Source: a virus. From it: a stretch of DNA of 31,909 bases. Positions 1-9,329 of this stretch are shown here, one piece after another (position 1 is the stretch's first letter; the number at the start of each line of letters is the position of its first letter). Location of the stretch: the IMG/VR virus record IMGVR_UViG_3300045974_000145, positions 1 to 31,909 of that record; one strand, written 5' to 3'. Position numbers and translations under genes: made by a program. The notes below the pieces were generated by a model. The model searched no databases and was not told the DNA's origin. It was given only the letters and a program-made list of their open reading frames with translations.

Positions 1-2558
1 TCTCTAAATTCCTTTAACGCCTTATCCATGGCCCAAGCTCGAAGTTTTTCTTGGCTAAGGTTTGCTTTGTTTGCTGGAATATCAAACTTTAGAACGTTTA
101 CTTGAGGTGGAATTGGCGTTCTAGATTGAAGCTGAGTAGTTACATCTATAGCCTCTTGCTTCAGTGTTCCCTTTTGATAAAGGGCCTCGCCTGAGGTCTG
201 AAGGAACGGCTCGCTTTTTTGGAAATCAGCGTCATAACCACTGTTCTTATAAAGATCAGACACAATCTGCGCGTGACGCGGAGTAACGTCTTTTCCCGCC
301 AGGACGTTTTCGATTGCTTTAAGTGTTTCATCTTTTGTGAAGCCCTTATCCCTGAAGTACTCGGGGAATGAAGATGTTGAAGGAATGAGTTTCCCGTCAT
401 TGGTTAAGGCTTGCTGATCCGCGGGAATGAACCCTCCCGAGGTATGCTCGCCATGGGAGATCTCATCTTTGATTCTTAGGATAACGTCTTTCTTGTAGGG
501 GATTGCCTGTATGTTTGCAGCTTGCTTTTCATTGTAAATTTTTGGAACATTATTTTCATGCCATTGCTCTGGTGTCATTTGTTGCAATGGTCCAGTGATT
601 AGGGCAAGGGAACCCCAAAGTTTCGAGGTAGTATCGACTTGCTGTTTCCATTGCTTTTGAGTGAAACTCTCAGGTCTTGCTTTGATTGCTTTTGCTCGGT
701 AATCGTTTTCAATCTGTTCTCGAATTGGAGCGAGCTCTTTATCTTTGGCGACCGCTTCGTCTGCCTGCTTTTGGACGTCTTCGAATCCTTTTTGTCTTTG
801 CGCTTCATTTGCTTTGTGCTCATTTACGGATAGTTTGGCAGGATCAAATTTAATGTCATTGGCAAGCCCGTTGTAATGCTCGGTTCCCACAACCTTAGAG
901 GTCCAAACGGATAGGGGAATCTTTATGTCAAGGCCCGTTGACTTTGCCTCAGCAAACTGCTTTTCAATGCCAAGCTCTTTAACCGCTGCGTTTGAGTCAA
1001 TGCCCTTTGATTGGAAGTAGGTCTCTGCCGCCTCGGGTGAGATGTAAATGTTTTCAACCGGAGTGCCCTTAGTGATCTCTGCGACCATGCCCTTGAATTT
1101 CTCAGGGAGTCTTTCTCTCAGTTTTGATTGGCCTGCCTTTTCACCTAGGGCCTCATAGACTTGTTTGGCCTGGTTTGATTGCTGAATCTGCCGGGCCGAA
1201 ATGGCTACATGAGCCCCGCCGCCAGCCACACCCATTAACATCACAGATTGAGCGGTGGGGGATAGAACGCCCGTTGCATCCCCTAAGATTTTGCCAACCG
1301 TCTTAGTTTCAAACTCGCCGCCCGAGAGAGATTTAGCGACCTCTCCAAAACCCCCAGTCCCAACCTCTTGAACGTATTCAGTGGGAAGCTCTGAAACCTG
1401 GGCTAGGATCATTCCCTTAGCCGCTTGCTTAACTGCTTTTCCAAGCGTTAGACCCTCAAAAAGCTTAGGGTTTGAGATGATATAGGACCCAAGTTTTTCA
1501 GCGCCAGGGATGCCAGTCTTCTTTAAAACCTTCATGGCCCCGCCTACTGCAAGAGATCCTGCACCTTTTGCAAGTGGAGCTCCGGCCTTAGCCAGGATAA
1601 AATCACTCCCAGTCTCAAGAGCGGCGTTAATCATCCCGACCGTATGGGCTGCATCGGCTGCAATGCCCTGATCAATTGGATTGCCTGCCTTATCTTTGAG
1701 TGCAGAGTATTCTTTAAAAGCGCCGCCGCCTTCCATTTGATAGGCCTGTGCTGCCAAGCCGCTCAAGCTCCCCCAGAATAGACCCTTCTTTGCGCCGGCA
1801 AGCGCACCGGGTGCCGCTCCGACTCCGCCTGCCAGAGATCCAATTGCGGCGCCCGCTACTGCTCCGATAGCCGTTCCCGCCGCACCAGTAGGTCCGGCAG
1901 GACCCATCATTTCATCCCAATTCTCGCCTGCGCCAACCCTGAGGATTGCTCGAGACATATTCGGGATTTGTTGTGCCGCCTGATAGAGGGGATGAAAGTG
2001 GGCGTTACCGCTTGCGTCTTTCTCTCTCGCCTCGATTGCCTCGTATGGTTTTAATTCCTCTTCTAGCTTAGCGAGTTCGGACGTATACTTTGTGGAAGCC
2101 TTGCGGGTCCTGCGACTCTCACTCAATCGAGCGGACCATAGTTCTGCATCTCGCCCCCGTAGGTTTCCGGTAACGATTCCCGAGGATGCTTGTTTGATGT
2201 ACTTTTCAAATGCTCCCATGTTGTCGAAATCATCTTTGGCAACGGGAATGACTTCGGGATTCTTTAATAGGTATTGTGTTGATCCGGGATTCTTTTTCTC
2301 AAAGTCATCCCAGTATTGAGATGAGGGGGCGTTTGCAACCTTCTCAGCCATGGGTAGGTTCTTATCAATCATGGCAGGCGTCTGATTGAGTCTCTGCGAA
2401 TAGTCTATGACCTTTGCAGCGTGAACAGGGTCAACCTCAAGAGTCTGCCGGTAGGCCTTTTCAAGTTCACTCACCCGATCAGGGAATATGCTTGGGTCTA
2501 TTGCACCCGTCTTTTCGTTTGGCTGATCAGGAAATAAAGAGGTATCAATCTCGATCAT
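1..2558 (-). CDS. Large polyvalent ejection/internal virion protein, C-terminus beyond left edge
   Basis: An open frame runs without a stop from an ATG at 2558 to the left edge, giving at least 852 residues. The ATG overlaps the TGA of the upstream gene (ATGA). About residues 190-225 are Gly/Ala-rich and could cross or insert into a membrane. A later stretch with the pattern 'KGTPVENIYISPEAAETYF', then 'GLDIKIPLSVW' and 'LSVNEHKANE', resembles the recurring segments of large phage polyvalent proteins. As the last and largest gene after the nozzle, gp13-, gp14- and gp15-like genes, it occupies the place of T7 gp16 (internal core/ejection). I infer injection into the host with the DNA. Enzymatic domains may lie in the missing C-terminus. 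Confidence 0.8.
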   Translation of the reverse strand, partial: MIEIDTSLFPDQPNEKTGAIDPSIFPDRVSELEKAYRQTLEVDPVHAAKVIDYSQRLNQTPAMIDKNLPMAEKVANAPSSQYWDDFEKKNPGSTQYLLKNPEVIPVAKDDFDNMGAFEKYIKQASSGIVTGNLRGRDAELWSARLSESRRTRKASTKYTSELAKLEEELKPYEAIEAREKDASGNAHFHPLYQAAQQIPNMSRAILRVGAGENWDEMMGPAGPTGAAGTAIGAVAGAAIGSLAGGVGAAPGALAGAKKGLFWGSLSGLAAQAYQMEGGGAFKEYSALKDKAGNPIDQGIAADAAHTVGMINAALETGSDFILAKAGAPLAKGAGSLAVGGAMKVLKKTGIPGAEKLGSYIISNPKLFEGLTLGKAVKQAAKGMILAQVSELPTEYVQEVGTGGFGEVAKSLSGGEFETKTVGKILGDATGVLSPTAQSVMLMGVAGGGAHVAISARQIQQSNQAKQVYEALGEKAGQSKLRERLPEKFKGMVAEITKGTPVENIYISPEAAETYFQSKGIDSNAAVKELGIEKQFAEAKSTGLDIKIPLSVWTSKVVGTEHYNGLANDIKFDPAKLSVNEHKANEAQRQKGFEDVQKQADEAVAKDKELAPIREQIENDYRAKAIKARPESFTQKQWKQQVDTTSKLWGSLALITGPLQQMTPEQWHENNVPKIYNEKQAANIQAIPYKKDVILRIKDEISHGEHTSGGFIPADQQALTNDGKLIPSTSSFPEYFRDKGFTKDETLKAIENVLAGKDVTPRHAQIVSDLYKNSGYDADFQKSEPFLQTSGEALYQKGTLKQEAIDVTTQLQSRTPIPPQVNVLKFDIPANKANLSQEKLRAWAMDKALKEFR

Positions 2559-4360
2559 TTAGACCCCGTCTTTGTTGCGTATGTTTCAAGATATTTCTTA
2601 ATGTTGGCAGTGGTAGCAGGGAGTCCTGACGCCTTGAGTTCTTTAATGGCTTGGTTTACTTTACCGCCAGGCTTTAAAGAGTCAGCGCCGAAATCATTTA
2701 TGTAGGTATTGACGTCTTCAATTCCAAAGGACCCCTTTGATCTCTGAGATGCTTGCCCAATTGCCTGAACGGTATCGCGTCCGAAGTCATTCTCAAGAGT
2801 TCCCCATGCGGCATTCTTTGCGTCACGTTTGGCTAGTTCAACCTGATAGTTTTCCTTACCGCCAAAGAGTCCGAAGAACCATTTGGTTGAAGGGTCCTTC
2901 TCTCTAAGGTCGATAGCCTTCTTATAAAGTTCTTCACCGGAGATGCCTGGGTTTTCCTTCTCGAGTTCTTTAACTGTGTAGAGGTATTTTGCACGGTCAA
3001 CAGGCTCTTTGTAGATTTCTTTCGCATCGATCTCAATCCTATCCCAGGTTTGTTTAAGATTTCCCTCGCCCTTATAGGCAAGCTTAGAGAGTTCCATGAA
3101 GTCTGATCCGGTCACTCTCCCCTTTGTATAGGCCTGATACATCTCAGGAGCACCGGCCTGACCATTTCTTACCGCGGTCCATAGGGCCATATAGGTAACA
3201 GGATCGGTCTTTCCTTCGGCTTGAGCGTAGAGTTTTTTAATGATTTCTTCTTTTTGACCGACGTCCCAAGCTCCTTGGCCAAACTTCTGCGCTTGGGGAA
3301 GGGCCTGAGAAAGGGTGACTCCCTTTTTCTTTCCGTCATAAATTGTGTTCATGAAAGAGTAGTCAACGGCGTTGTCTCTTGCTTTCTTAATCTGATTTTG
3401 TTCGCCTGCTTGGGCTTGAATGTAGCTTTTAAACTTTTCTTTTCTCTCGGTTGGGATGCTCATTTGATCTACAAACGTGTTCATCTTACCCAGATCTGAT
3501 GTACCATCCGGCAGCCTATAGTTCTTAACTTGACCCCAAACTCCATTTTGCTCATCCCAAATTTCTTTACCCTTAATTGTCTCATCGAGTTTGGCTGCTT
3601 CGGTTGGAGCTATGAACTTCTTTGTTGCCTCGAGAATGGTCCTGGCTTGCTGAGGACTCTTTTCTAAAATCGCATTGACTGAGTTCTTAATCATTTCAGA
3701 AGTCACGGCTTGAACTCCGAACGTTATTGTTTTCTCATCCTTTCCGCCCTTTCTCAGTGCGTTGGCAAGAGACCCTGCCGTAGTTTCCATTCTAGAAATC
3801 AGCGCGTTTGGATCTGATATTCCTGCGGCAGCAAGAACTTGGGTTTTTGTGTTTGAATCAATTGTTTGGTTATAGGCGTCATCAAGCTGAGATGCCTCAT
3901 GCTTTGATACCTCATCACGGAAAGTCAGTCTCTGATTCTCCATGAGCACTCCGAGCTTTGCTTTGACTCTTTCCGGGGCTATCTCGAGGTATTTCTGTTC
4001 AAGTCCTTTGACCTTTGCCTCATATTCTTCAAAGGTTCCCTGGGCGTTGCTGAGTTTACGATACATGATACCAGAAGGATTTTTGTTCTTATCAAGATCC
4101 TTAGACCATAAAAGATTTTGATGCTCCTCGGTGAATTTCTGAGTCAGGTTTTGCGTCTCGGCCTCATCATTGCGCTCTTGCATTTGTATGCCGTATGCGG
4201 CTAGTTTCTCGCCAATACCCGAAACGGCTGCGCCAATCTTCTCGCCAGCCCGAGAGATGTTTTCTCCGTATGCTCCTTCAACCGGAGCTAATGGCCTAAT
4301 AGATTGAGGCATCACTGGATTAACTTTAACTTGCTGCTCATATACTGGGATTTTAGGCAT
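2555..4360 (-). CDS. Internal virion / DNA-ejection protein (gp15-like position)
   Basis: 601 residues, strongly charged and predicted mostly helical, with long Lys/Glu/Gln-rich heptad-like stretches and no signal peptide. The N-terminus (about residues 1-60) is Pro/Ala/Gly-rich, followed by 'AAYGIQMQERNDEAETQNL', which looks like a coiled-coil start. It lies between the gp14-like gene and the giant ejection protein and is coupled to the latter by an ATGA overlap. Size and position match the medium-sized core/ejection protein of T7- and epsilon15-like podophages. The function is inferred mainly from gene order and helical composition, as I see no catalytic motif. Confidence 0.72.
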   Translation of the reverse strand: MPKIPVYEQQVKVNPVMPQSIRPLAPVEGAYGENISRAGEKIGAAVSGIGEKLAAYGIQMQERNDEAETQNLTQKFTEEHQNLLWSKDLDKNKNPSGIMYRKLSNAQGTFEEYEAKVKGLEQKYLEIAPERVKAKLGVLMENQRLTFRDEVSKHEASQLDDAYNQTIDSNTKTQVLAAAGISDPNALISRMETTAGSLANALRKGGKDEKTITFGVQAVTSEMIKNSVNAILEKSPQQARTILEATKKFIAPTEAAKLDETIKGKEIWDEQNGVWGQVKNYRLPDGTSDLGKMNTFVDQMSIPTERKEKFKSYIQAQAGEQNQIKKARDNAVDYSFMNTIYDGKKKGVTLSQALPQAQKFGQGAWDVGQKEEIIKKLYAQAEGKTDPVTYMALWTAVRNGQAGAPEMYQAYTKGRVTGSDFMELSKLAYKGEGNLKQTWDRIEIDAKEIYKEPVDRAKYLYTVKELEKENPGISGEELYKKAIDLREKDPSTKWFFGLFGGKENYQVELAKRDAKNAAWGTLENDFGRDTVQAIGQASQRSKGSFGIEDVNTYINDFGADSLKPGGKVNQAIKELKASGLPATTANIKKYLETYATKTGSK

Positions 4361-4372
4361 TATTTTTTACCC

Positions 4373-4924
4373 CTATTTTTTCCAAAAGTTGGCTGCGCCC
4401 ATTCCTACTGATCCCGCCCCACCGAGTAGGGAAGCAAACCCGCCCATTCTACCGGCGGTTTCTGCGTTATATCCTGCAGTCCTTTGTTGTTTGGCTCGCT
4501 CTCTTAGCTGCCATTCCTCGATCTGGGCCTGATTATTTGATTCCCATGTGCGCATATCTGCGTTGTATCTAATGGCTGCCTCATCCATTGCGGCCTTATT
4601 GGCTGTATCTTTTGCAATGTCTTGCGCAGTGACTGAACTTCCGGTGATTCCGTTAGCAGCCATTCCTGCTTTTTGAGCGCCCTCAAATCTTGCTACTTGA
4701 TCCTTAAGGTCTTTCGTTTCTCTTGCTCCCTGGTCTTGAGAGATGCTGGCTGCACGTTGGCCTTGCTCGAGAGCTAGGGCTGCGCTTTTCTCATCGTTAG
4801 CAGCCATGTCTTCATACATTCGGCGCTGAGCTTCTCCGCCCTCTTTTTGCCCCATGTAACTCATAATTCCGCCGCCGGCTGCCATCCCTAGCCCAACCGT
4901 TGCCAGTGTTACTGGTTCGCACAT
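4373..4924 (-). CDS. T7 gp14-like internal virion protein
   Basis: 183 residues. The N-terminus 'MCEPVTLATVGLGMAAGGG' (Met-Cys followed by a short hydrophobic Gly/Ala segment) is typical of gp14-type podophage proteins. It is followed by an Ala/Gln/Glu-rich helical body (about residues 35-150) and a Gly-rich hydrophobic end 'GGFASLLGGAGSVGMGAANF'. In T7, gp14 leaves the capsid first and inserts in the outer membrane as part of the ejection channel. A good Shine-Dalgarno, AGGAGG, precedes the ATG by 4 bases and lies inside the upstream gene, which overlaps by 16 bases. Confidence 0.8.
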   Translation of the reverse strand: MCEPVTLATVGLGMAAGGGIMSYMGQKEGGEAQRRMYEDMAANDEKSAALALEQGQRAASISQDQGARETKDLKDQVARFEGAQKAGMAANGITGSSVTAQDIAKDTANKAAMDEAAIRYNADMRTWESNNQAQIEEWQLRERAKQQRTAGYNAETAGRMGGFASLLGGAGSVGMGAANFWKK

Positions 4925-5406
4925 AGATCCTCCTTATCAATCACAAACATTTGAAAGGGTTTTTGTTCCACTCCAAAGGGCCTCTCATCATAGAAGAATG
5001 CGCCTAACCACTTTAACCACTCAATTGAGCGAACGTGTCTTGCGTCTACAAAATTAAAAACCGCATCGTATGATTCGAGTAGAAACCCAAGTGCTTTGAG
5101 CGAAGCCTTTGCAAAAGCAATCTTAGATGAGTCGATCTTATCCGACCCAAGTAGCCATCCCGATCCAATGCGAGGGCCCACTACTGAGGGACTCACTCCA
5201 AACATGGCAATCACTTCACCGGATAACTCAACTGTGAAGCAATGAGATGCACTCACGTAGCCAGCAAGTAGGGCTTGCTCACCAGTATGCCCATGGGATG
5301 CTTTAACCTCATCAAGGTCAAGCTGCCTGAGCTTAGGAGAAAGATCACAAATGTCTTGTAACCTTGCGGGCCTTATCCTAAAATTCCCCTTCTCGTACGT
5401 AAACAT
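4909..5406 (-). CDS. T7 gp13-like (GNAT-fold) virion assembly protein
   Basis: 165 residues with an acetyltransferase-like pattern: 'FRIRPARLQDICDLSPKLRQ' at the start, a central strand pair around 'HCFTVELSGEVIAMFGVSP', and a C-terminal segment on position in a chain of substitutions ('RSIEWLKWLGAFF') that matches GNAT motif B. Phage T7 gp13 and its relatives share this fold but are thought to act in virion assembly rather than as acetyltransferases. The gene starts at the last base of the nozzle gene's stop region and overlaps the gp14-like gene, as expected for this module. The phage gp13 reading is preferred over a metabolic acetyltransferase because of gene order. Confidence 0.75.
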   Translation of the reverse strand: MFTYEKGNFRIRPARLQDICDLSPKLRQLDLDEVKASHGHTGEQALLAGYVSASHCFTVELSGEVIAMFGVSPSVVGPRIGSGWLLGSDKIDSSKIAFAKASLKALGFLLESYDAVFNFVDARHVRSIEWLKWLGAFFYDERPFGVEQKPFQMFVIDKEDLCANQ

Positions 5407-8063
5407 CAGCCCCCCACCGTCACGGTCGGCATGACTGCTAGAATTGTCACTGGCAGGGGATCAACCTGACGAAAGAACACCCGACCGCCTGCATCGTAGC
5501 TCGAGGTGAGTGTTTCCTTTTGGTCTCCGGTGAATAAGTCAATGGCGCTTCCCAGTGGTTCGCCCGTTCTTTGTACAATCTCAGTAAGGTTATTCTCATC
5601 GGGGCCAACATATCCGCCCCGGGAGTTTAGAAATCTCATGGTGACTTCACTCACTTTCATGAGCCGCCCTTGCATGGTTCCGTCCTGAGTATTGACCTCG
5701 ATGTTTAATGTCTCGAGATCCGCGGTGTAGGGAAGTCCTACGTGTATGGTCCCAAAGGTTCCCGATGTGCTAATATCAATCTGTCCACCCGATACAACTT
5801 GAGAGGGTATGACGTTACCGTCTGCTAATATTGAAACAGTCTTTCCTTCTAAGTGGGTGAGCCCCCCCAGAATGGACGCGCATAGTCTCGAGTATCCGCT
5901 CACTGAAAACGTTGGCATTGCACTTGAGTCAACGGCCTCATCGCCTGGGTAAGTCCTAATCTCAAAAGTGTCCGTACTTGCATCGGCAACAATGTATTTC
6001 TGCCCATTGAGATCTGTCGGACCCACAATGTCAGATAGAATGACCACGTCGTCATTCTGAAGACCGTGGCCCGTTATAGTTAACTCCGTTGTCTCGCTCT
6101 GGCTGATTCCCTCGATGGCCTTAGGTTCATCATAGATCAATCCGCAATCTAAGAAATGCTGATCCCTAGGCTCGGTTGAGGCCATACGGTGAACAAAACG
6201 TTCAATAATTCTATTCCCGCCTCGATTCACAACGGCCCAGAGCTCATTAAACCCGTCACCCGGAATGGAACAAACACTTTCAAATAGCCCGTCTGTCTCG
6301 TGCCACGTCCAAGCTAAAACCTCATGCTCCCTAACGTAAGTGAGCGAGAGTAACTTCCCATCAGAGCGAACACACCAGACAATGGAGTCAGGCTCTTGCT
6401 GATAGCACATATCAGTAATCTCATACCCCTCAAATAAATGATTGGAGAGGATTGATAAATCCATTCCTGCAAATCCATTTGATGAGAAATCATAGCCAAG
6501 GTCTCTCAATACCGATCCCATGGGCTGGACGTAGACCGCTCTATTCCCAATCACTACAGGGTCAACGGAGTTAGATCCGCGGTATCCCTCAACCTTAGTT
6601 TCAACGGAGGTTGGGGAGAACACACCAGATGACCCAGGACCCACCGACCACTCGGTTGAGGAGGTGAGTGCCAGAATCTCAGCGAGCCCAACCATGGATT
6701 TAATCCCGTTCATCTTTCGAGAGGGGAGATTGATTGTGACCCCGTCTGATTCGACAAGGGGTGAGGACCTAGCGAAGCTTGTATAAATCCCGGTCTCACT
6801 AGCCCAAATAGTTTGAGGTTCGGTTCGAGACCCTGCGAAGATGAGTCTGTCTTGATAGAAGATTACTGAGGAGGGAAACCCGTTCTCGCCAGACCATGAT
6901 CCTTCAGCCCAATCGGGTGTTGCTGTGTTTGCTCCGATCTCTTTTAAAACGGTGCAATTCATTATCCTAACGGTTGATCGAGTATCGCACCTAACAATGC
7001 CCTCTTGTGTGAAGGGATCGGTTGTGAGGTTAATATGAACAGGTCCAGTCGTATATGAGGTGACATTAACTCGAATTAAACAATACTCGGGCTCATCCCC
7101 AAAGGTATTTAAATTCATTGCTGCGGCGCCAGCGCCAGACGAAAACGCCCGTAGCTCCTTCCAGGTTGTTCCACTATCTAGTGATGTTTCTAACTTAAGA
7201 GCCCCCTGCCACGTTCCCGTAGTAGTTATGCGCCATGTCTTTCCACACTTAATTGATGACGTTGCTCCGGTTGCAGATAGGTCTGCTATAATACTCTGCC
7301 CTGGGATATCGTGAGAGAGGAGAAACAGTCCAGGCCCCCAAGTCATCTCATCAGTAAAGAAATCAATATTAGACGTCAGTGTAATTGACGCGTTCTTAGC
7401 AGTTCCGCTCGCAGTAAGTTTATGCGTTTCGGTCGTATTCATTAGCATGAAGGGGCCTTCGGTCGCCTCATACCTGTCAAGAGTCCAAAGGTCGTGATCG
7501 AATCTGGTTAACTGTCTGGGTAGGTAATCGGGATGAACCACATAGAGAATATCTGCGCTTTGGGTAAATTTTAGTTCCCAAATCTCTGATGCTAGATATG
7601 AACTTGAAATGGTGTAAATCCCGTCAGCCTCTTCAATCCAAGATAACGGCGCCTGGTCGGGAGGCGTTGCAAGAGTTCCATAAAACTGGGCTCGATACCA
7701 TGACCCATTATAAGTGACGATATCATCAAACTCATAAGCCCCTGCAGCACTCCAAGCAGGACTAGTCGGCATGGCAATGGGAGCTCCATTCATATAAAAT
7801 CGAATGTACTTCTCACCGAACTCTAGCACATAGGATTGCTCGGTTGAGAACTCAAAGGGAACAAGTCTTGATTGTAGGCTTGGGTCTCTTGAAGACGCTA
7901 CAAACAATGAACCCGCTCTATTGCTCGCCCCACCGTGAGGGTGAATGATAAAATTCTTAGCCTTCTTTAAACCCGTTGCATACTTCTGAAGATCCACTCG
8001 GGAGTATAGTGCGGGGCTGAACTCTCCTCCCGAAAAAGTTGGCTGAATTTGATGAACAGGCAT
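5406..8063 (-). CDS. Tail nozzle / tail tubular protein B-like
   Basis: 885 residues. The N-terminus carries the hallmark of the T7 gp12-like nozzle family: 'QPTFSGGEFSPALYSRVDL', then 'GLKKAKNFIIHPHGGASNR' with the conserved N-x-G-G/R-x-G region around residues 36-55. The body is beta-rich, and 'YQDRLIFAGS' and the following 'PQTIWASETG' are also characteristic. The protein should form the distal tail tube through which DNA leaves. The length is a little above T7 gp12 (about 800). A GAGGT sequence lies 5 bases before the ATG. Only 3 bases separate it from the gp11-like adaptor gene. Confidence 0.88.
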   Translation of the reverse strand: MPVHQIQPTFSGGEFSPALYSRVDLQKYATGLKKAKNFIIHPHGGASNRAGSLFVASSRDPSLQSRLVPFEFSTEQSYVLEFGEKYIRFYMNGAPIAMPTSPAWSAAGAYEFDDIVTYNGSWYRAQFYGTLATPPDQAPLSWIEEADGIYTISSSYLASEIWELKFTQSADILYVVHPDYLPRQLTRFDHDLWTLDRYEATEGPFMLMNTTETHKLTASGTAKNASITLTSNIDFFTDEMTWGPGLFLLSHDIPGQSIIADLSATGATSSIKCGKTWRITTTGTWQGALKLETSLDSGTTWKELRAFSSGAGAAAMNLNTFGDEPEYCLIRVNVTSYTTGPVHINLTTDPFTQEGIVRCDTRSTVRIMNCTVLKEIGANTATPDWAEGSWSGENGFPSSVIFYQDRLIFAGSRTEPQTIWASETGIYTSFARSSPLVESDGVTINLPSRKMNGIKSMVGLAEILALTSSTEWSVGPGSSGVFSPTSVETKVEGYRGSNSVDPVVIGNRAVYVQPMGSVLRDLGYDFSSNGFAGMDLSILSNHLFEGYEITDMCYQQEPDSIVWCVRSDGKLLSLTYVREHEVLAWTWHETDGLFESVCSIPGDGFNELWAVVNRGGNRIIERFVHRMASTEPRDQHFLDCGLIYDEPKAIEGISQSETTELTITGHGLQNDDVVILSDIVGPTDLNGQKYIVADASTDTFEIRTYPGDEAVDSSAMPTFSVSGYSRLCASILGGLTHLEGKTVSILADGNVIPSQVVSGGQIDISTSGTFGTIHVGLPYTADLETLNIEVNTQDGTMQGRLMKVSEVTMRFLNSRGGYVGPDENNLTEIVQRTGEPLGSAIDLFTGDQKETLTSSYDAGGRVFFRQVDPLPVTILAVMPTVTVGG

Positions 8064-8066
8064 CGA

Positions 8067-8663
8067 CTACCTCGCGTTAATATAAGATGACGTTCTAACC
8101 GGGGCCACATACCCCTCAGACGCATTCACTCGTCTTGCATCAGAGATCAGCGAGTTGAACGTGTTCAGCATTGTGAGTCCTAATTCTTTATTACCCGTGA
8201 GCGGTTGTGCGAGTACTGCCGCCAGCTTGTACGAAAAGCTCTCAATAAACGCCGTATCATATAAAGTGGGGTCAACTTCCTGTTTAGTGTACTCGACATA
8301 TGCGGGTGAAACATTTGATGCTAGTGCCTTTACATTTGTTGTGGGTGTTAATACTTCTTTGAACTCGCAGGCCGTTGGGTTTGTCGAGCCGGTGTCATCA
8401 AATAGTTTTCTAATGAATAGAGCTCGGCTCGGATAGGCATAGAGGTATGTCCAACCCGGAACGCTTTCACCTGAGATCTCAGCAAGGGCCTCAATCTTTG
8501 TGGCGAAATTCCAGAATGCCGCCCTGAGTACTGCGTCTCTACATATCTCGTAAACCAATGAAGCGCGTCTTGCCGGCTCGCTTGACTCAGTCATAGAGGT
8601 AATTGCTTTTACCCCGATATGACTTAGGCCCATGTTTACAATTTCAACCTGGGAGATTGCCAT
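8067..8663 (-). CDS. Tail adaptor (tail tubular protein A / gp11-like)
   Basis: 198 residues. 'MAISQVEIVNMGLSHIGVK' followed by 'ARRASLVYEICRDAVLRAA' and 'FWNFATKIEALAE' is the typical pattern of podophage gp11-like adaptors: a small helical protein that sits between the portal ring and the nozzle. The aromatic-Pro stretch 'GWTYLYAYPSRALFIRKLF' is also shared by this family. The gene lies directly upstream of the nozzle gene, as in T7 and epsilon15-type phages. No competing interpretation seems likely. Confidence 0.85.
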   Translation of the reverse strand: MAISQVEIVNMGLSHIGVKAITSMTESSEPARRASLVYEICRDAVLRAAFWNFATKIEALAEISGESVPGWTYLYAYPSRALFIRKLFDDTGSTNPTACEFKEVLTPTTNVKALASNVSPAYVEYTKQEVDPTLYDTAFIESFSYKLAAVLAQPLTGNKELGLTMLNTFNSLISDARRVNASEGYVAPVRTSSYINAR

Positions 8664-8717
8664 AAATGAACCCCAAAGACGTGGGGGGATGAGCCTTGCG
8701 ACCCATCCCCCGTGTCC

Positions 8718-8906
8718 CTACTTTTTCTGTTTCGGTTTTTCTTTCTGTGCGACTTCCGCTTTAGCGGGTAACTCTGCGCTAACCTCTTCAGCCATAGGCT
8801 TGAAATGAGGAGGAGGAGTCTCTTTGTCACTCAGTTCGATAACAGTACCTTTTTCCCAGTACTGCCCTTTAAAACCGTAACAGGTAGTTTCAACTATGTA
8901 CTTCAT
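8718..8906 (-). CDS. Small hypothetical protein between cement and adaptor genes
   Basis: 62 residues. The N-terminal half 'MKYIVETTCYGFKGQYWEKG' followed by 'TVIELSDKETPPPHFKPM' looks like a small beta fold. The C-terminal half is a Lys/Glu/Ala tail ending in 'KEKPKQKK'. The start lies two bases after the stop of the cement gene. A small protein at this position is common in this kind of capsid operon, but I do not recognise its role; a head-tail joining or capsid-associated role is only inferred from position. The 54-base gap before the adaptor gene shows nothing clear. Confidence 0.65.
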   Translation of the reverse strand: MKYIVETTCYGFKGQYWEKGTVIELSDKETPPPHFKPMAEEVSAELPAKAEVAQKEKPKQKK

Positions 8907-8908
8907 TC

Positions 8909-9301
8909 TCAGACCTTAACGTCCTTAACTAAGAATGCGTCGAACTTGCCAGCGGTGAGCGGGCCGGTTGCAACGGTGTAGTACACTCGGATGTAGCGTT
9001 TCATTCCATAAGGAAGGGTCACTTTCACTGGCTCAGAGTTGAGCGTGAGAGCGGCTTTTCCAATGGCGCCAGAGTCAAAAGCAACAACCTTGGCAGTGGC
9101 AAAACCACTGTCAGAGTCCGTCTCAACCTGGAAGTTAACGGTTGCAGAGCCCGAGGCAGTCGCCGCTTCACGAACCTGAACAACCAGTTTCAATGGTTCA
9201 TAAGCATCGCCGGCCGCACCCTGGTCAATGTAATCAGTCGAAGCCGCGGAAGCCGTTACAGCCTGCGCAGCGCTTACTTGAAGATTCTTATCGATAATCA
9301 T
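8909..9301 (-). CDS. Capsid cement/decoration protein (Bbp16 / gp10-like)
   Basis: 130 residues, Ala/Val/Thr-rich and beta-type. The opening 'MIIDKNLQVSAAQAVTASAA', then 'STDYIDQGAAG' and 'PLKLVVQVREAATASGSAT', and the end 'YYTVATGPLTAGKFDAFLVK' fit the BPP-1 Bbp16-type cement proteins that clamp the coat shell (gp10 in epsilon15). Location directly after the major coat gene supports this. An AGGAGA ribosome site lies 7 bases before the ATG. It should be present in several hundred copies on the outside of the head. Confidence 0.78.
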   Translation of the reverse strand: MIIDKNLQVSAAQAVTASAASTDYIDQGAAGDAYEPLKLVVQVREAATASGSATVNFQVETDSDSGFATAKVVAFDSGAIGKAALTLNSEPVKVTLPYGMKRYIRVYYTVATGPLTAGKFDAFLVKDVKV

Positions 9302-9329
9302 TTTAATTTCTCCTTTATTTTAAATTCAA

